Positions 35,472-48,578 of a DNA stretch of 64,000 nt are shown here, piece by piece. Each line of letters starts with the position of its first letter. Position 1 is the first letter of the stretch. The stretch is taken from assembly GCA_961205875.1 (NCBI GenBank), contig OY540812.1, positions 5,146,001 through 5,210,000 on the forward strand, written 5' to 3'. The notes beneath the pieces were generated by a model. It saw only the letters and a program-made list of their open reading frames with translations, did not search any database and was not told the origin of the DNA. Origin of the DNA: Sialis fuliginosa. Lineage: Eukaryota; Arthropoda; Insecta; Megaloptera; Sialidae. The translations under genes and the position numbers were made by a program.

Positions 35472-37914
35472 TGGCGTGTTCACACCGAAAAAACAAAACA
35501 CGAACATCGTGTCTTTTAGACAAAATGTCTACAAATTTTAAAAACAGAGTGTTCACACCGAAAAAACACTCGAAAAACGACAAAACAGGAACATGTTTTC
35601 ACAGACAAAATTGCAACTTTTTACCAACATTTCGCCAACAAGACCTCATTAAGGGGATAACAAAATATAAACATGTCATTTTTGGCGTTTACACCAACAA
35701 AAACAAAACAGCAACATATTTTGATTGACATTTTAACAACATGTAATAAAACAGACCCTTAGTATCGGATAGATTTCTACAAAAAAGACACTGTTTTTGT
35801 TATCCATTTCATATGGAAAACAAATTGTTTTTTTTATTTTAGATTGGAGAAATACGTACTATTTTCAACCGTTGAGCTATCAGTTTTTTGATATTATCAA
35901 AATAAAACTAGTAATTACATTTTTAATAACTTATAAAATATAACGCAGTAACAAAATCCATCAACAAATTTTAATTATCTAATTCAGTAATTGATTAATT
36001 AATTAAATACTAAATAATAATAACCTTAACAATAGAAAACATTTCAAAGTTTATTATTATTAATAATTTAATAAAATATTTTCTATAAAGGAAATTTAAT
36101 ATATTATTGTATTATTTATATGTATATGTTGTATAAATATTTTATATAATTACTTATATTATATTTTAAATAATTATAATATATAATATTTAAGTACTAT
36201 AAAGTTTACCCGAGACTCACGAGTCTTTTATTATTATTAAACGGTGAGAGATATTTAAAAAAATGTATAAACAAATTTCATTTAAAAAAAATGATGTATA
36301 ATTTTAATTGATGTAAATAGTTCTAATAGATTTTCAAATAAAAATTTAACACTTTATAGGTGTCCTAAAATTCACTGTTAAGTACCTGCTACGTTTCCGA
36401 AATCGATTAGTTTTCAAATAGGAGTACAGATGGTTTATGATTTATTATTCATTTGTATGCATATACAAATAACATTTCCTTTAAATAGTATCCTCTCTAT
36501 ACCTAAAGTAATAATAGTACCATTATGGTATATACCTGTGTCTTACCAAATTTAAATATTTATAAAATCATATATCTCTATATGGATTATAAAATATTTT
36601 ATAAACTCCAAAACTATATTAAAGCTATAAAAAGAGCATTTAGTTAAACTTGGTAATACCGGGCGTAAGTATTCTGTTTTCTTAAGTTAGTTGGACAATT
36701 TGTATCCCTCTACAGGGCGAATCAATTTAATCAAAAATATAAAAATATGTCGATGTATGATATGAATCGATAAATTTGATTAATTTTAATTTATATAAGA
36801 TATTAAAAAAAAAAAGATATTCAAATTTTAAATATTGAAAAATCAAAACTAATTAACTAAATACTTTTTAAAATACTATAATATGTATATCATGCACGTG
36901 CAAAGTAAAGAAAAAATGTATTGTTAAAATGTTATTACACATAGGCAATAAATCAACCTTTTCTCAGTTTATATTTCTATAGATGTATATGACAATACAG
37001 GGGTGTACAATCAGTACAATAGACATGATGCCAGTAACAAAGTATCACTGAAATTATGATTTTAAATAATGAATTAGGTTAAAAAGATTCTAAAAAATGT
37101 ATTTATTTTTATATTAAAAGCGAGATTAATATAATTTTTTTTAAATAAAAACACAAAATACAGCAATCCGCCATGTTAAATGGAACACCAATCAGAGCGA
37201 ATGTCGTTACGCCTAAGTAAACATCATTTTGTTTCATTAATATAATTATTATTATAAATAATTTTATGATTTTAAATTAGCAGTTTGCTCAGTTTTGTGT
37301 TACCAAAATTAAAACCGAGAAACGTTAGCAATGGAAAAAGGATTTATTATTGTTGACAAAGAGTGTTTACATAGGCGTGACGTCAAAAATGCGCTATGAC
37401 ATTTGCAAGCGTTTTGGCGTCAAATTCAAAATTAGTTTTAAAAGGGTCAATTTTTTCTTTGGCAAAGGTTTCGTAATTACTATTCCTCCGTTGGTAATAA
37501 TAATACATTTTTACTGCATAGTATACGTTTAATAAAATTTATAAAAATCAAATAAAAAACATAAAACTTTTCATTTTTTTATAAAAATAGTGATATGTTT
37601 CTAATTTTGTGAAGATTGGTGAGTTTTATGTTTTGTTTTTAATTTTTATTATACTTCATATTACATTAAAATAAAATTAAAATAACATTCTAAATATTAT
37701 GTTGGACAACCCTGTATTCTTGTCAATAGAAACATGTTTTTTTTGGTGTGAACGCTCTAAAAACATTTGTCGAAATTTTGTTAAAATGACGTGTTTGTGT
37801 TTTGTTTTTTAAGAACAAAACACAAACTGTGTCAATAGAGACAAGTTGCAATTTTGTTGTAAAAATGTTCCTGTTTTGTCTTTTATCAACTGTTTTTTCG
37901 GTGTGAACACCACA
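35472..37914 (+). mobile_element. 2.4 kb Harbinger-like element, non-coding
   Basis: Ends TGGCGTGTTCACACCGAAAA and, reversed, TGTGGTGTTCACACCGAAAA lie between TTA copies (35469-35471 and 37915-37917). Subterminal zones on both sides are rich in 'aaaacaaaacagcaacat'-type motifs over about 280 and 190 bp. The middle is AT-rich, has no transposase frame and includes a hAT-like left end near 37000. A 142-bp relative is at 9971-10112. Confidence 0.7.
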
Positions 37915-37917
37915 TTA

Positions 37918-38321
37918 CAGTTACCAGGCGTCAGACGCCGCGTCAAGACCACGTCCGGTCTGTGCGTTTCCTGCGCGCGCTATTCAATTTGAATTTCACA
38001 CATTTATTGTGAATAAAATTCAAATTATAATAATAATAATATTTTTTATTGTCTTGGACCAAAGATTGGCATTACAATACGTCGATAACAGAACAAATCA
38101 TAAAAATAAATAATAAAATTACACTAAATAAAAATAAAATATATTAAAATATACAAAAATAAAAATAAATAAAATTTAAAATTACACAAATCATAGAAAT
38201 AAATAAATAAAATTACAATTACATGCACTCAGCAATGCTGTACGGTTCCCTGCTGATTATATATATTTTTTAAATTGTTTATTTGATTTTGAGATGGTTA
38301 TTAATTAATTTGGTTCAATTG
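37918..38321. other. Possible LINE-like 3' remnant
   Basis: After a short GC-rich patch (37925-37980), the A-rich stretch 38020-38220 with repeated 'aaaataaataaaa' blocks resembles the 3' end of a retroposon or a simple-sequence expansion. Classification is not possible by eye. Confidence 0.3.
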
Positions 38322-38430
38322 TGTCTGGTATTATAAACGCAATAACTATATTTGTTAACACTTTCAAATGGGGTATCAAACATATACGACAGTTCCCTTG
38401 AAGTTTAATCGAGTGTTTCACAAGTTTCTT
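38322..38430 (+). mobile_element. T2 MITE left end, degraded
   Basis: Starts TGTCTGGTATTATAAA and then diverges after 'actttcaaatggggtat'. Confidence 0.5.
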
Positions 38431-38666
38431 GCAAGCGTGGTAAGTACACACTAATAATATTAAAACAGTGGTGTTCATGGAAGCAGGGGAAGCAGTGTTT
38501 CCCTTACTTTATGGGCAAATTAATACAAAGTTATATTTTAAGTTAATAAATAATTTAAAAATATTATTAGAATATAAATCGTTATGCGCAAATCAAATAT
38601 TTTAAGCAAACATAAAAAATAGCATTTAATATTAATTTACACGCTCAATTATAAAACTATAATACC

Positions 38667-39236
38667 TCTACGTCTTATTTTCTTGTATTTTAGTCGATAT
38701 TTGTATGACGAGTTAAAGTTCACCGCAGGAAATTTTTCTAAAAAATTTAGACTTTTTGATTTCGTTAAAAGTGTGTTAATTATATAGAAAATGGCGTAAA
38801 AGTTGAAATTTTCAAACCGCAGGTCTGTATCTATAACCGTTCTCGAGATATAGCCTCTCGAAGTTTTAGTTTTTTAAAATTTTTGGAGAAAAATGGCCAT
38901 AACTTTTGAATAAGTGATCGGATTTGATTTTTGTCAACGAATTTGAAATTAGAGTGACAAAATCTATATAATTACATATAAAATACCTTAAAACTCGAAA
39001 AAAAATCGCGAAAAATTGAAATAAATCCAAGGGCTATACCTTAAAAAATATATCGATTTTCGGCCAAAAATTTTTTGTCAAATTTTCAAGTATTATACAT
39101 GTCATTGTATAGATTTTGACACGGTTTGAAAATTTCAACTTTTCTCGTCATTTTCTATACAATAAACAACGAAATCAAAAATTCGAAATTTTTTAGTGAA
39201 ATTTCTTGCAGTGGATTTCAACTCGTAAGACGTAGA
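38667..39236 (+). mobile_element. 570-bp terminal-inverted-repeat element, non-coding
   Basis: Outer ends TCTACGTCTTA and TAAGACGTAGA and an inner pair (acgagttaaagtt from 38708; tttcaactcgt to 39225) form long interrupted inverted repeats. The body has paired 'ttgaaattttcaaac' and 'gtttgaaaatttcaac' motifs. No frame; superfamily unknown. Confidence 0.6.
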
Positions 39237-39392
39237 ATCATTTATTTACTCATAGGACCTTGCAATCACATATGACGAAATGCTTACAACAAATGCATGT
39301 ACAGTAGATTATTCCTTTGTAATACAAATTCAACATAACCACTTTTACATGCACAGAAGAACACTGTTGTACAAGTGTATACACATGTATGT

Positions 39393-39534
39393 GTGAGATG
39401 CAGCCGCCCGAGGCATGTCGCGGGCCAGAGGCGGTGGTGGTCTCCGGGCAGGTGTATTTGTCGACAGACGCGCGCCATTTGGCACACAATCTCCTCCAGT
39501 TCAGCCAACAGCGGCGGTATAGTGTTATCTTCAC
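39393..39534. CDS. Candidate exon in a GC-rich island, strand ambiguous
   Basis: A sharply bounded GC-rich island. On the plus strand an ATG opens MQPPEACRGPEAVVV and runs 47 codons to a stop near 39540, with a good donor (CAG|GTGTAT) after VSGQ. On the minus strand one frame contains SESEDNTIPPLLAEL followed by EEIVCQMARV, which is acidic then helical and also looks coding, and another (39250-39534) is open too. Only one can be real, and high GC keeps all frames open. I recognise no family. I favour a genuine exon or a promoter here, but cannot choose the strand. Confidence 0.25.
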
Positions 39535-39540
39535 TTTCTG

Positions 39541-40880
39541 ATGCTTGTTAACTTGTTTGATATACCTACCTACCTCTACGCTATATTGCAGTGGTCATCA
39601 ACATGTTATAGATTTTAAATGCTGTAACTTATAAATCATATTTAATTTATAGGAAACAATATATCAACAAAATTGATAGCCATGACAAGAATTAATAATT
39701 AAATAACTACATTTTAATAATGACTTCATAGTCATTATTTGTCTATTAGATTATTAACACTAATAGAATATTCATCATATATAATATGCACGATACATAC
39801 TAATATAAATTAAAAATTTTTTCACATCTATTAACGCGAATAAAACCTAAATTTTATTGAGAACAAATAACACGCGCACTATTTTAAATGAAATATGAAA
39901 TTGCGAAGAGCATTAAATAAACTATTTTTTACTAACACTTTATAAACTATTATAGGATTTATACAATAATAATGAACGCAAATATTATTGCCCAAAACAA
40001 AATTTTAATGCTCAAAAGATTTTTTTTTTAATTTTCACACTTTCTGCTTAGTATATTGCTCAGAATTCAAAATGTTATTGCTCAAATATAATATATTTAA
40101 TGCTCAAAGTATATAAAATATTACATGCTTAAATATTACCCAATTTTATTAAACATTAATTTTAGGACTTTTTTCAGTTGTAGCAAAATAAATAAAAATG
40201 ATTATATTATTATTCGATAGCTACTTTTGCTTATTTAAAAAAATATACATTTTTATGTATGACGGGTCAAGAGAGTTTCAAAACTTTTGAGAATCGGGAA
40301 ACTGCATTTTTTTACAGTAAGTAGTTCATATATAATTCAATTTTAATTTTACTAATATTTATTAAATTATTAATTTGTTAAATGTACTTATATTGTTTAT
40401 TAAATGTGTATTTTTTCTGACCCGGATTCATGTTTGCGAACTATAATTTAAATATCTGTACTCGTTGCAAGTGTAAAATTCAAATTAATTACACATTTTC
40501 TCAGGTTATCTGTGAATTGTGTGAGAGGCGATATTTAAATATGAATAAAGTTTGGGTGTTAACTTCTTGTACATGTCTTTAGATTTGAGTTGGATGAACA
40601 TAAGTCATTACTCCTTTTGAATTGTGTCAGATTTTGTCGTAGCAGAACTGCTGTTAACAGTTGTATAGTAAAATAAATAATAGTTTAAATAAGTATTAAA
40701 AAAATGAAATGTATATATTTGGCAATACACTCACCTAGCGAGAGAACAGACTGAATTAAAAACGGTTGTTTAACTGATTCATTCTCAAGGATCGATATAG
40801 GACTCTTAACACGCTACCTAATACCATTTTGGGAAATAACATTGAATTTGACATTAGATAAAAGATGGCTACCATCGTTT
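39541..40880. other. AT-rich DNA, nothing recognised
   Basis: No frame, element end or RNA gene could be supported. Confidence 0.45.
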
Positions 40881-41180
40881 TACTTCCATGTTCTGAAAGA
40901 AATGGTAGTATTGTAATACCGTTGAAAAATCGTGTACGAGATAAGAGCAGATTCTGATTTTACTACCTTCAAAACGTAAAAAAGTTGATTTTCGCATGGC
41001 GGCTGTGCGTGTGTCTGGATGTAAAATTGTCTTTCGTTCACGATAACTACTGTAAAAATGCACCGATTGGAATTATTTTTGGGAAAAATATTTGTCTCTG
41101 TGAGTACTCCAGACCTATTGATTTTGGTGCTAATCGGATTAAGAGTTTTAGAAATATTCGGAATTTTGTAACTTTTATGC
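40881..41180 (+). repeat. Dispersed repeat, family R
   Basis: Fullest copy of the family. It begins 'ttacttccatgttctgaaag' and contains 'ttcgcatggcggctgtgcg', 'ttcgttcacgataactactg', 'gtaaaaatgcaccgatt' and 'agtactccagacctattg'. Other copies are at 7868, 14355 and 14750. Confidence 0.65.
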
Positions 41181-41699
41181 AGTGGTTGCCAGGGTTTTGA
41201 CGGTACGAATCATGCATTTTACTGTCAAAAACCACGGCAATCACTGCATTCTTAAATGAAATAGAGTACTCGTATAGTATTGCCTCAATAATTTTGATAA
41301 GACTTGGTACATTTGTAGTTCAATTGAATCTAAGGGACATAAAGGTGAGTTTTATTTCGGACAAATTTCATTAAAATTTTTCATATATTAAAAATTATTT
41401 AAAAATATATTAAAGGACGTGGAAGTCATGTATGGTTCTCCATTCCGATATTTTAGTAAAACTAGGTTGCTTGTTTTGAATCCTTAAACTTATTTCCCAA
41501 TTCCACGTCATCAGTGAATAAACATACCTATATTCCCCAGTGAATTAACAGTTTACTGATGAATCAGTAATTTTTTTTCACTGATTCAGATTAAGAAATC
41601 ATTGTCACGGGTGAAGCATTGTAGGAGGGTAAAAAAATAAAATCATCCTATTTTTTTTAAATCAGTTTCTGTATGAAAGTTAATTTTTACGGATATTGA

Positions 41700-41863
41700 A
41701 TCCCGGATACAAGCAGAAGTCATTATTTCGCCAACGACGCGAGAAATGGCGTTATTGTATCGACAGTGTTGCGAATTGGCGCGCGCCGTTCCGCGTCTCA
41801 CTTGATTTAGTGCAGGTCTCTTTGTGCTGATCGATGCACTGTGACTATTTGTGTTGCGGTAAA
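41700..41863 (+). promoter_or_regulatory. GC-rich island, possible non-coding first exon
   Basis: A GC-richer block in AT-rich DNA contains 'ggcgcgcgccgttccgcg' and ends at a good donor-like site (TTGCG|GTAAAT near 41863). A short frame MALLYRQCC within it ends quickly. A transcription start with an untranslated exon would fit, but only composition and one splice-like site support this. Confidence 0.2.
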
Positions 41864-42036
41864 TTGCAAACTAGATTTTTTCGCTGATTTTTTATTCGCG
41901 TTTAAATCTTTTTCGCTTTGTTTTTTTTTTTTGATTTCCTTTTACGGAGTATTTTACAATTTTGTACTTTCTTACATATAGTATAAGTAAAATATTGTTC
42001 TATTAATAGACTGCTCCTATTATACGTAGGGTAGTT

Positions 42037-42060
42037 GGAGGGGGGAGGGGGGTATTGAAT
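42037..42060 (+). repeat. G-rich tract
   Basis: 'gttggaggggggaggggggt' has closely spaced G runs that could form a quadruplex. Confidence 0.4.
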
Positions 42061-42462
42061 ATTTACGAATTCTTACAAAGGGGGAGTATTTGAGTAAGAA
42101 ATTGGCCAATGGAAAGCATTCTTTTATCTTTAACTACATATATGTAATGTACATTTATTAAATATCATTTTTCTCATCTGTTTAAAAATTAAACTTTTGG
42201 GTGTAATGTACTGTACATTCTTTTTTACACGGTATACACGAAAACCGTGTAAAAAGACATGCCACTTGGCTTTATTTTAATTAAGAAATCTGTTATCAGA
42301 TGCTGGTTTTTTGGTTTTTCAAGTTCGGAATTCGTGTTAGAACAAAAAATTCGTGTAAAAAAAGTATATTTGTTCTTCTTTATGGACCGTGTTATTTCAA
42401 AATCGTGTAAAAAAGAGTTGGGTATGTAACATATAACAAACTATGGTGGTTGCGACTTATTG

Positions 42463-42597
42463 AATACAAATCCCTTAACCATAAAAATTGTAAGAGTTTA
42501 GACTTAATGGTGTTTCAATAGTAATGCTATCATCCTCAGAGTCTTAAGGACACAAGTCTGAACTCTTACAATTTTTATGGTTAGTAGATTTGTATTT
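42463..42597 (+). repeat. 135-bp inverted repeat
   Basis: 'aaccataaaaattgtaagag' at 42477-42496 is mirrored by 'ctcttacaatttttatggtt' at 42563-42582. Complementarity extends outward through 'acaaatc' and inward through 'agacttaa' with few mismatches. Probably a small MITE; no target duplication is evident. Confidence 0.65.
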
Positions 42598-42858
42598 GAT
42601 ATGGGATATAACCAAAAAAATAATTAAGAATGTTTAATATTTTACAAAAAAAAAATGGAATTAAACTGGCTTTTGAGTTTTATTTTCTATTTACAAACTT
42701 CGTGAAACATTATCGATTGTATTCCCAAACTGAAAACTTACGTTACTATATACTACTACCATTATTAGTCTATGAAATATACATAAATATATTTAAAAAC
42801 ACGAAACAAAATCGGCATGACAGCTAAATTATTCACAAACCTTTCGTTATATTGTAAT

Positions 42859-42969
42859 ATGGAATCGATCCGACGTTTCGTACACGACAAGGTGGTGCTA
42901 GAGTATTATGTACGACTCGGTAGATCGATGCCACTTGGCACGCGGCCAGCTAATCATGGAAGCGAATAA
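42859..42969 (+). CDS. Small unrecognised frame in a GC-richer patch
   Basis: ATG opens MESIRRFVHDKVVLEY, then YVRLGRSMPLGTR and a stop at 42967-42969 (36 codons). Codon choice is less AT-biased than the flanks. A donor-like AAG|GTGGTG follows MESIRRFVHDK, so it could be a first exon. No homology is recognised, and chance remains likely. Confidence 0.18.
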   Translation: MESIRRFVHDKVVLEYYVRLGRSMPLGTRPANHGSE

Positions 42970-43010
42970 TCGAATGACATAAGGCACGTGGGGGCGCAGG
43001 TGATGCGAAA

Positions 43011-46000
43011 TTTTTGAGTAGATGCTGTGCATAAGAAAATGCATAATTGTATTTTTTAATTTTATCTGTCAAAGTACATTATGTAGTTAAAATATTACTT
43101 TTGACAATTCAAGAAAATCGATGTTTTTTTAGGGTTCCGTCAAAACGAAGATTTTTTGTAGAAATTATACAAAAAGTAATAAATTTTGATGCATATTTAA
43201 TATTGTATTAATAATATTATTATCATAGATGTAGTAAAGAACAAGTTACTAAATATACTACTGTATGAAAATATCTGCCATGGGACTTTCTTATACGTAA
43301 TCTTGACAGTGAACGGTGTACGTGATTCTTATTTTATTAAAACATATTTCTGACAAACTAATAAAAGATAGAATAAAATGAATGGGACATAAACTATAGA
43401 TTTATTCTCTGTTATGAACCATTTGAATTATAATTAATTTTTTTTCTTCAAAAATTTGTTTTTTCGAAAAAATGGATAGAACATAAACTATAGATAATAA
43501 TATTACTTACAATTTTTAACTTGACCATTTTTCTCTAATTCGCACGGTTTCAAAGTAATTTGAAAAATTCAAAAATCGAATAGGAGGTTTCCTACCCAGA
43601 TAAAAATTAATCTTAAATATAAAATTTCACCCTTTTGAGTTACAGCGCTTACAGATAGGCACACAGACATCATGACGAAAATAGTCATAATGGATTCAGG
43701 GAAGGTCAAAGTGGATAATTCCATCAAAATCAGGATTTCGAAAAAAAAAATCGGCTTCTAAATACTTATACTATATGTATTATGTATATTTTAAATACAC
43801 GGGTATAAGAAAGTAAAAATATGTTAAACAAACGTTAAGATATATTATACAAGTCCAAAAACAACAAGTTAATTAGTTATATTGTATATAGTGTAAGAAA
43901 CATGTCATGTGTTGGTTGAGGGGGGATTCTCATATTGTTAATTATCATTATGGACTCAAGTAATAACTTATACTTAATATAATAGTATGCCTTTTTGATT
44001 ATATAAAAAGATATGTTGGTTTTCTAAGTGCCACGCGTCTAGACAATACTATATGCAAGTATAAATTAAAATATGTAATTGTTCTGATTTCATTATAATT
44101 GTTAATTGATGCAACAAATTTGCATTTGTTGTTCGGAAACATTTAATTTGTTATTCTGTTTATACTATAATATTTTAAACTTATATCTTATCTAAAATAA
44201 TTTATTACTCTGGTCTCGTATTTAAATTATCAAGCATTGTCTTATGTTTAATTACATAAACGTTATTATATTGCTTTTTAACCTATGATTTTTTAAATAG
44301 ATTATAAATTATAAATTAACTGTAATTTTTCAAAAAACAAAATATTGTTTTAAATTAGTGAGTAAATTATTTTTTTTGGAATTTAAGACAACGCCTAAAA
44401 TTTTTAACTTATTTCAGGATTTTTTTTCGTATCAAAATAAAATATAATATAAATATAATTATACAAAAAACATTTTTTTAGTAAATTTTTTATGTTTTTT
44501 GGGGTCAAAGCGTACTCCTCGAAAAAAGGTAGGTGGGTGGTGGAAAGTAAATCTCCACTTGAAGTGATTTGAAACTAAAAATAATACTATTATCTAGAAT
44601 CAGACACTTATATTAATAAAAAACAGAATGGCGGACTTATAAAAAAAAATTCACAAATTGTTTTTTCTTAGTGTGTAGAACAACGTGTGTTAAAATTACA
44701 GCCCGATCGGTTGATTAGAATTTTGTTTCTGTTTCCCACCAACCGAAAAAAAGTGATTTCGAGAAAAACGCGTTTAAGGATTTAGTAACAGATGTTACAT
44801 TAACACGGTCCGTTGTTTTTTATATGCTATAACTTTGTAAATACTTTGAATGTCGATCTACAATTTTCACTTTTCTAAGTATTAAAAAATCGAAAATTTT
44901 AAATCGTCACATTGCAATACTGCTTTAAGACATGTAAAAGTTAATGATTTTTATTAAGATTAACTGCAACAAAAAATGTCCCTTGAGATGGTTTCTTTCT
45001 TTCGGAACGATCTAAAGCACATTACAATGATGTCTACGAAGAAATAATGCGTATATGAACAATCTAACATATAAATTCCAAACACACAAATAAAATAAGT
45101 GGCAAAGTCTATTATTGGGTAACCTTCCAGCTAGAAAATGGGGATTCAAATAGTATTTCTATATCTTTAATACCAAATATTTATTACAGAGCACGTACTG
45201 CTATTTCGTTTCTTCCTTGGGCACTTATTTTCTAAAGAAATGACAAAAATTTGGATGAATGTGTTTTTTATTGTAATCAGTTACTCTTATTGAATTTTTG
45301 TGAGTGATGAAATTATTTAGTTAAAATGGGGAATTCGTTATTAATATTCTATTATATGAGTTGAGCATTTATAGTACAGTAGAACTCTTTATAAGTTCTA
45401 AGCTATGGGACCTAAAATTCTCAGAATTAAGGGTACCCCTTCCACCAAAATACCGATCTAATGAAATGAAACGGAAATAGCTTTCTCTCACACACTTTAT
45501 TCAGAGCGATCTAACATAACCCCCGTGACACTCTGGTGGTAAAATTGAAAAGTTATCTGACAGTTCATCATTTGTAATATATGGCGTCTTCAAAAAAAGA
45601 TATAGTGACTATATTAGAGTTTTATTTGAATACTAATGTAGGTATTTGATTACATATTGTTTTTTTTTCGTCTGTTAAAAAATTCATATTTTGGATTTAA
45701 GTTTTATGCACGAAATCTTATTTTTTTTATAAAATAGGGACATTTATCAATAGTTATAAGTAAATCTTGACTTATATCCAGAAGCCAAGATCCATAGATG
45801 ACCGCGGAAGTTCAAGAGTTTTTTATTAATAAATTTAACATTTAATAAGTATTTATTTCCATCAGCTTTCTTTATTTGGTGTCCATAGCTGACATTACAT
45901 TGTAGTGAATATCTTGAACACTCTTTCAATGTTTATTTTGTGATATCACGTTGTTTGATTGAACTAAAAATGATGTGTATACATTTGAGATGAATGTAAT

Positions 46001-46860
46001 AACGAAATGAGTACATTCAACTGTATCGGTAAGTACGAGAACATAAATACCAATGCACTAACTCACTTGAAATGTATCACCCGACAAAAAGAAAATAGCG
46101 TTATGAGAATTCCAAATATTTTGCTAAGGCTTGAAGATATTTGTTCAACAGACAGTAGTCGTTGACATTTTTATCCAGTCAGTTGTCATAGAGAGCTACT
46201 ATTTTCTTCAAATAAAGTTAGGAATGTCCAATATTCAATAGAAATTTTGTAAAAAAATAACCAGCAGTGGCGCAAACAGAATTTTTTTTTAGAGGGAGGG
46301 AGAATTTAATTTTTTTTTGGTAATTGCGTTAAAAAATAAAATATATCTGGCTCCTTGACGGTTATACCACTGCAGGGGGAGGGGGGGGTGTCAGGCCACT
46401 ATACTTAATATTCTGTAGAGAATTAAGTGCTCAATTCATAAATCCAATAAATTTTAAGAAATGTTTGTTTAAAAATTATCATAAAAATTGGATTTTACTT
46501 TTTATAATGTTTAAACGAACATATCTTTAAAAATATTCGATCTATGAATTGAGCACTTCGGATATTTTTTGTAAGAAATTTAATTCTCTATGATATGCTG
46601 CTGTAAGAAATTAAAATAAATAAATTTTTCAACGAGATATTCACGCATAAATCAAAAAGTAATTTTTCCCATGTTAATCAAATAGGAAAAAGACTCGGTT
46701 TGCGCCGTCCACAGGTTTGATCTATGAGTCTGAAATTTTGGGACAATTAACTTTTGATCCAAAGCTAAAACATAGGCCTGCGGGACCGAAAAAAATAAAA
46801 TAAAATAAAAATAAATAAAACACCCTAATATATATGTATTTGTACATCCCTACACACAAT
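43011..46860. other. AT-rich DNA with repeat fragments
   Basis: 43261-43520 shares 'catgggactttcttatacgta' and neighbours with the spacer inside the hAT composite (24740-24960). 45770-45825 has a family A fragment. 46265-46372 begins CAGTGGCGC and ends ACCACTG, a possible hAT scrap without matching octamers. The rest is AT-rich with no supportable gene. Confidence 0.45.
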
Positions 46861-47036
46861 TGTTTATGGAATGTTATAGTCACGTGTGAAACGTGCCCGA
46901 ATCCCGGATAGTTTATTTAGTGAATTAGTTGTGACCATTAACAGAGCGTCCCGCGTTAAATGTCTCCTTTTGTCGTTGTGAGGTCCACAGCATTGTGCGA
47001 AAATATACACCTCATACACGTACAGAGTGTCACAAA

Positions 47037-47153
47037 ATGCACATACCTCAGAAGATGGATATGAAATCAAAGTGGACAGTGATATGCGTCAACTGGATGC
47101 TTGTTATTGCTTTTATCTCAACGGTCTGTCGTTTTTATTTAATGTTTTTGTAG
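47037..47153 (+). CDS. Candidate signal-peptide exon, unrecognised
   Basis: An ATG at 47037 opens MHIPQKMDMKSKWTV, and the second ATG (AAGATGG) has the better context. From there MDMKSK is followed by the hydrophobic stretch WTVICVNWMLVIAFISTVC, the shape of a signal peptide or membrane anchor. The frame stops at 47151-47153. The 170 bp upstream are GC-richer and free of known repeats, as a 5' leader would be. The only donor near the end of the hydrophobic part is weak (ACG|GTCTGT). On the minus strand a strong donor-like GAG|GTATGT overlaps, which argues for caution. Confidence 0.25.
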   Translation: MHIPQKMDMKSKWTVICVNWMLVIAFISTVCRFYLMFL

Positions 47154-47197
47154 TAATATACTTAATGGGTATAATAAAAAGGCAATTTTGAAGATAT

Positions 47198-47373
47198 GGG
47201 CAATGGCGGACTAAGGGGGAAGGGGGGTCATTCGGTTGTCCGTTCGAATTTTTTTTTATTTTGGTAATATTTTTTATTTGAAAATATTTTTTTTTATTTT
47301 TAGTAAAATGGTTTTAAAAAAAAGAGGGGGTTGCACAACTAACATTCCACCACCTTCCTTAGTTCACCACTGG
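47198..47373 (+). mobile_element. Degraded hAT-like MITE, about 175 bp
   Basis: The left end CAATGGCGGACTAAGG is mirrored by CCTTAGTTCACCACTG. Flanking octamers (gatatggg and gatgcagg) agree at only 5 of 8, so it is old or misbounded. The body is T-rich with G runs. Confidence 0.45.
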
Positions 47374-48578
47374 ATGCAGGTGTGATCTTCAGATAATATA
47401 TTTAAAAGAATATATCTGGAAATAGAATTTATAGATTTTCAGTTTTTTGAAACTTACCTGATAACCTATTCTAAATTTTCTGTTTAAAATTTAAAACTTT
47501 GTTCATTCGTCCAGAATTAAATTTGCATACTTTTATGTCAGGGTTCGAAATTGTTCGATAATTATTTGATAACTTTAAGCATTGTTTTATGATTATATTT
47601 CATTCATTTAATTTTTAAGAGCTGTGCGATGATTTTTAAATGTCGCTACTTCAAATATTATTTATGTTTTAGTACAGTTTGTTTATTTTTGTTTAAATTA
47701 TTTACTCTCTTACATTTTTATAAATATTTAAAGATATTTCAACACCTACATATATCTAAATTAAAATTTTAACATTATTTATTTAAATAAAAAAATTAAA
47801 AAGAGCCTATATTTTTTTAGATAAATTACATTTAAAAATCAAATTATACATATGTACTTACTTATATTTAAGTTATTCCATATGATTTAAACAAAATTCG
47901 AAATCACATGCTTCAGTTGGATAAAATATATTAGCATATAACATGCCTCTATTCATATACAAATAATTCGCAGCAATTAAAACACGTTTAAACACTCATG
48001 AAACTAATAACGTTAACAGATTTTGTTCGTTGTTCTGAATTTTTAAAGAAATATTGTGAATTAATACCCATAGAAAGCAACACGAATTATAAAATGAGGT
48101 GTACACAAGTGTGTACGGCGGGCGTTAATGGGTTAATACTTATAACGAATATAATAAATTGTTCAAATACCAAATCTACCAGCGGCGAGATAAGTAGCAC
48201 AATAAAATAATTATGCCATTTTTCATCATTATTTCGTCCATTATATGTTTAAATTTATAATTCATTTAGGAGATAAGTGTCGTTTTGCCAGCTCTTAGAA
48301 CCATACATCTGTATACAGAAAGGATGTGACACAAGTTGTGTATATACATCCATTTTCCTGCCGCTTTATTGAATTCATAAATGACCGTGAGTCACCGCCA
48401 AAGGATGTAATACGGCAGACGCCCACCTCGTCATTTGTGTTATGCAAATGTGTGTTTATTTTTCTTTTTTTTTCTGCGAGACTTGTCTCATCACATACAT
48501 ATGAAGTATTAGAGATGATATGATGGTTGAATTGTTTCTTTAATTTGTTTATTTATTCAGTTTCGTTTTTATACTAAA
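47374..48578. other. AT-rich DNA, no gene supported
   Basis: A 70-codon frame (47998-48210) and a 65-codon frame (48326-48523) have no recognisable domain and flat codon use. Confidence 0.4.

Noticed and set aside
46265-46372. Small hAT MITE with CAGTGG / CCACTG ends
   Set aside because: Very short terminal match and no matching octamers; chance is likely.
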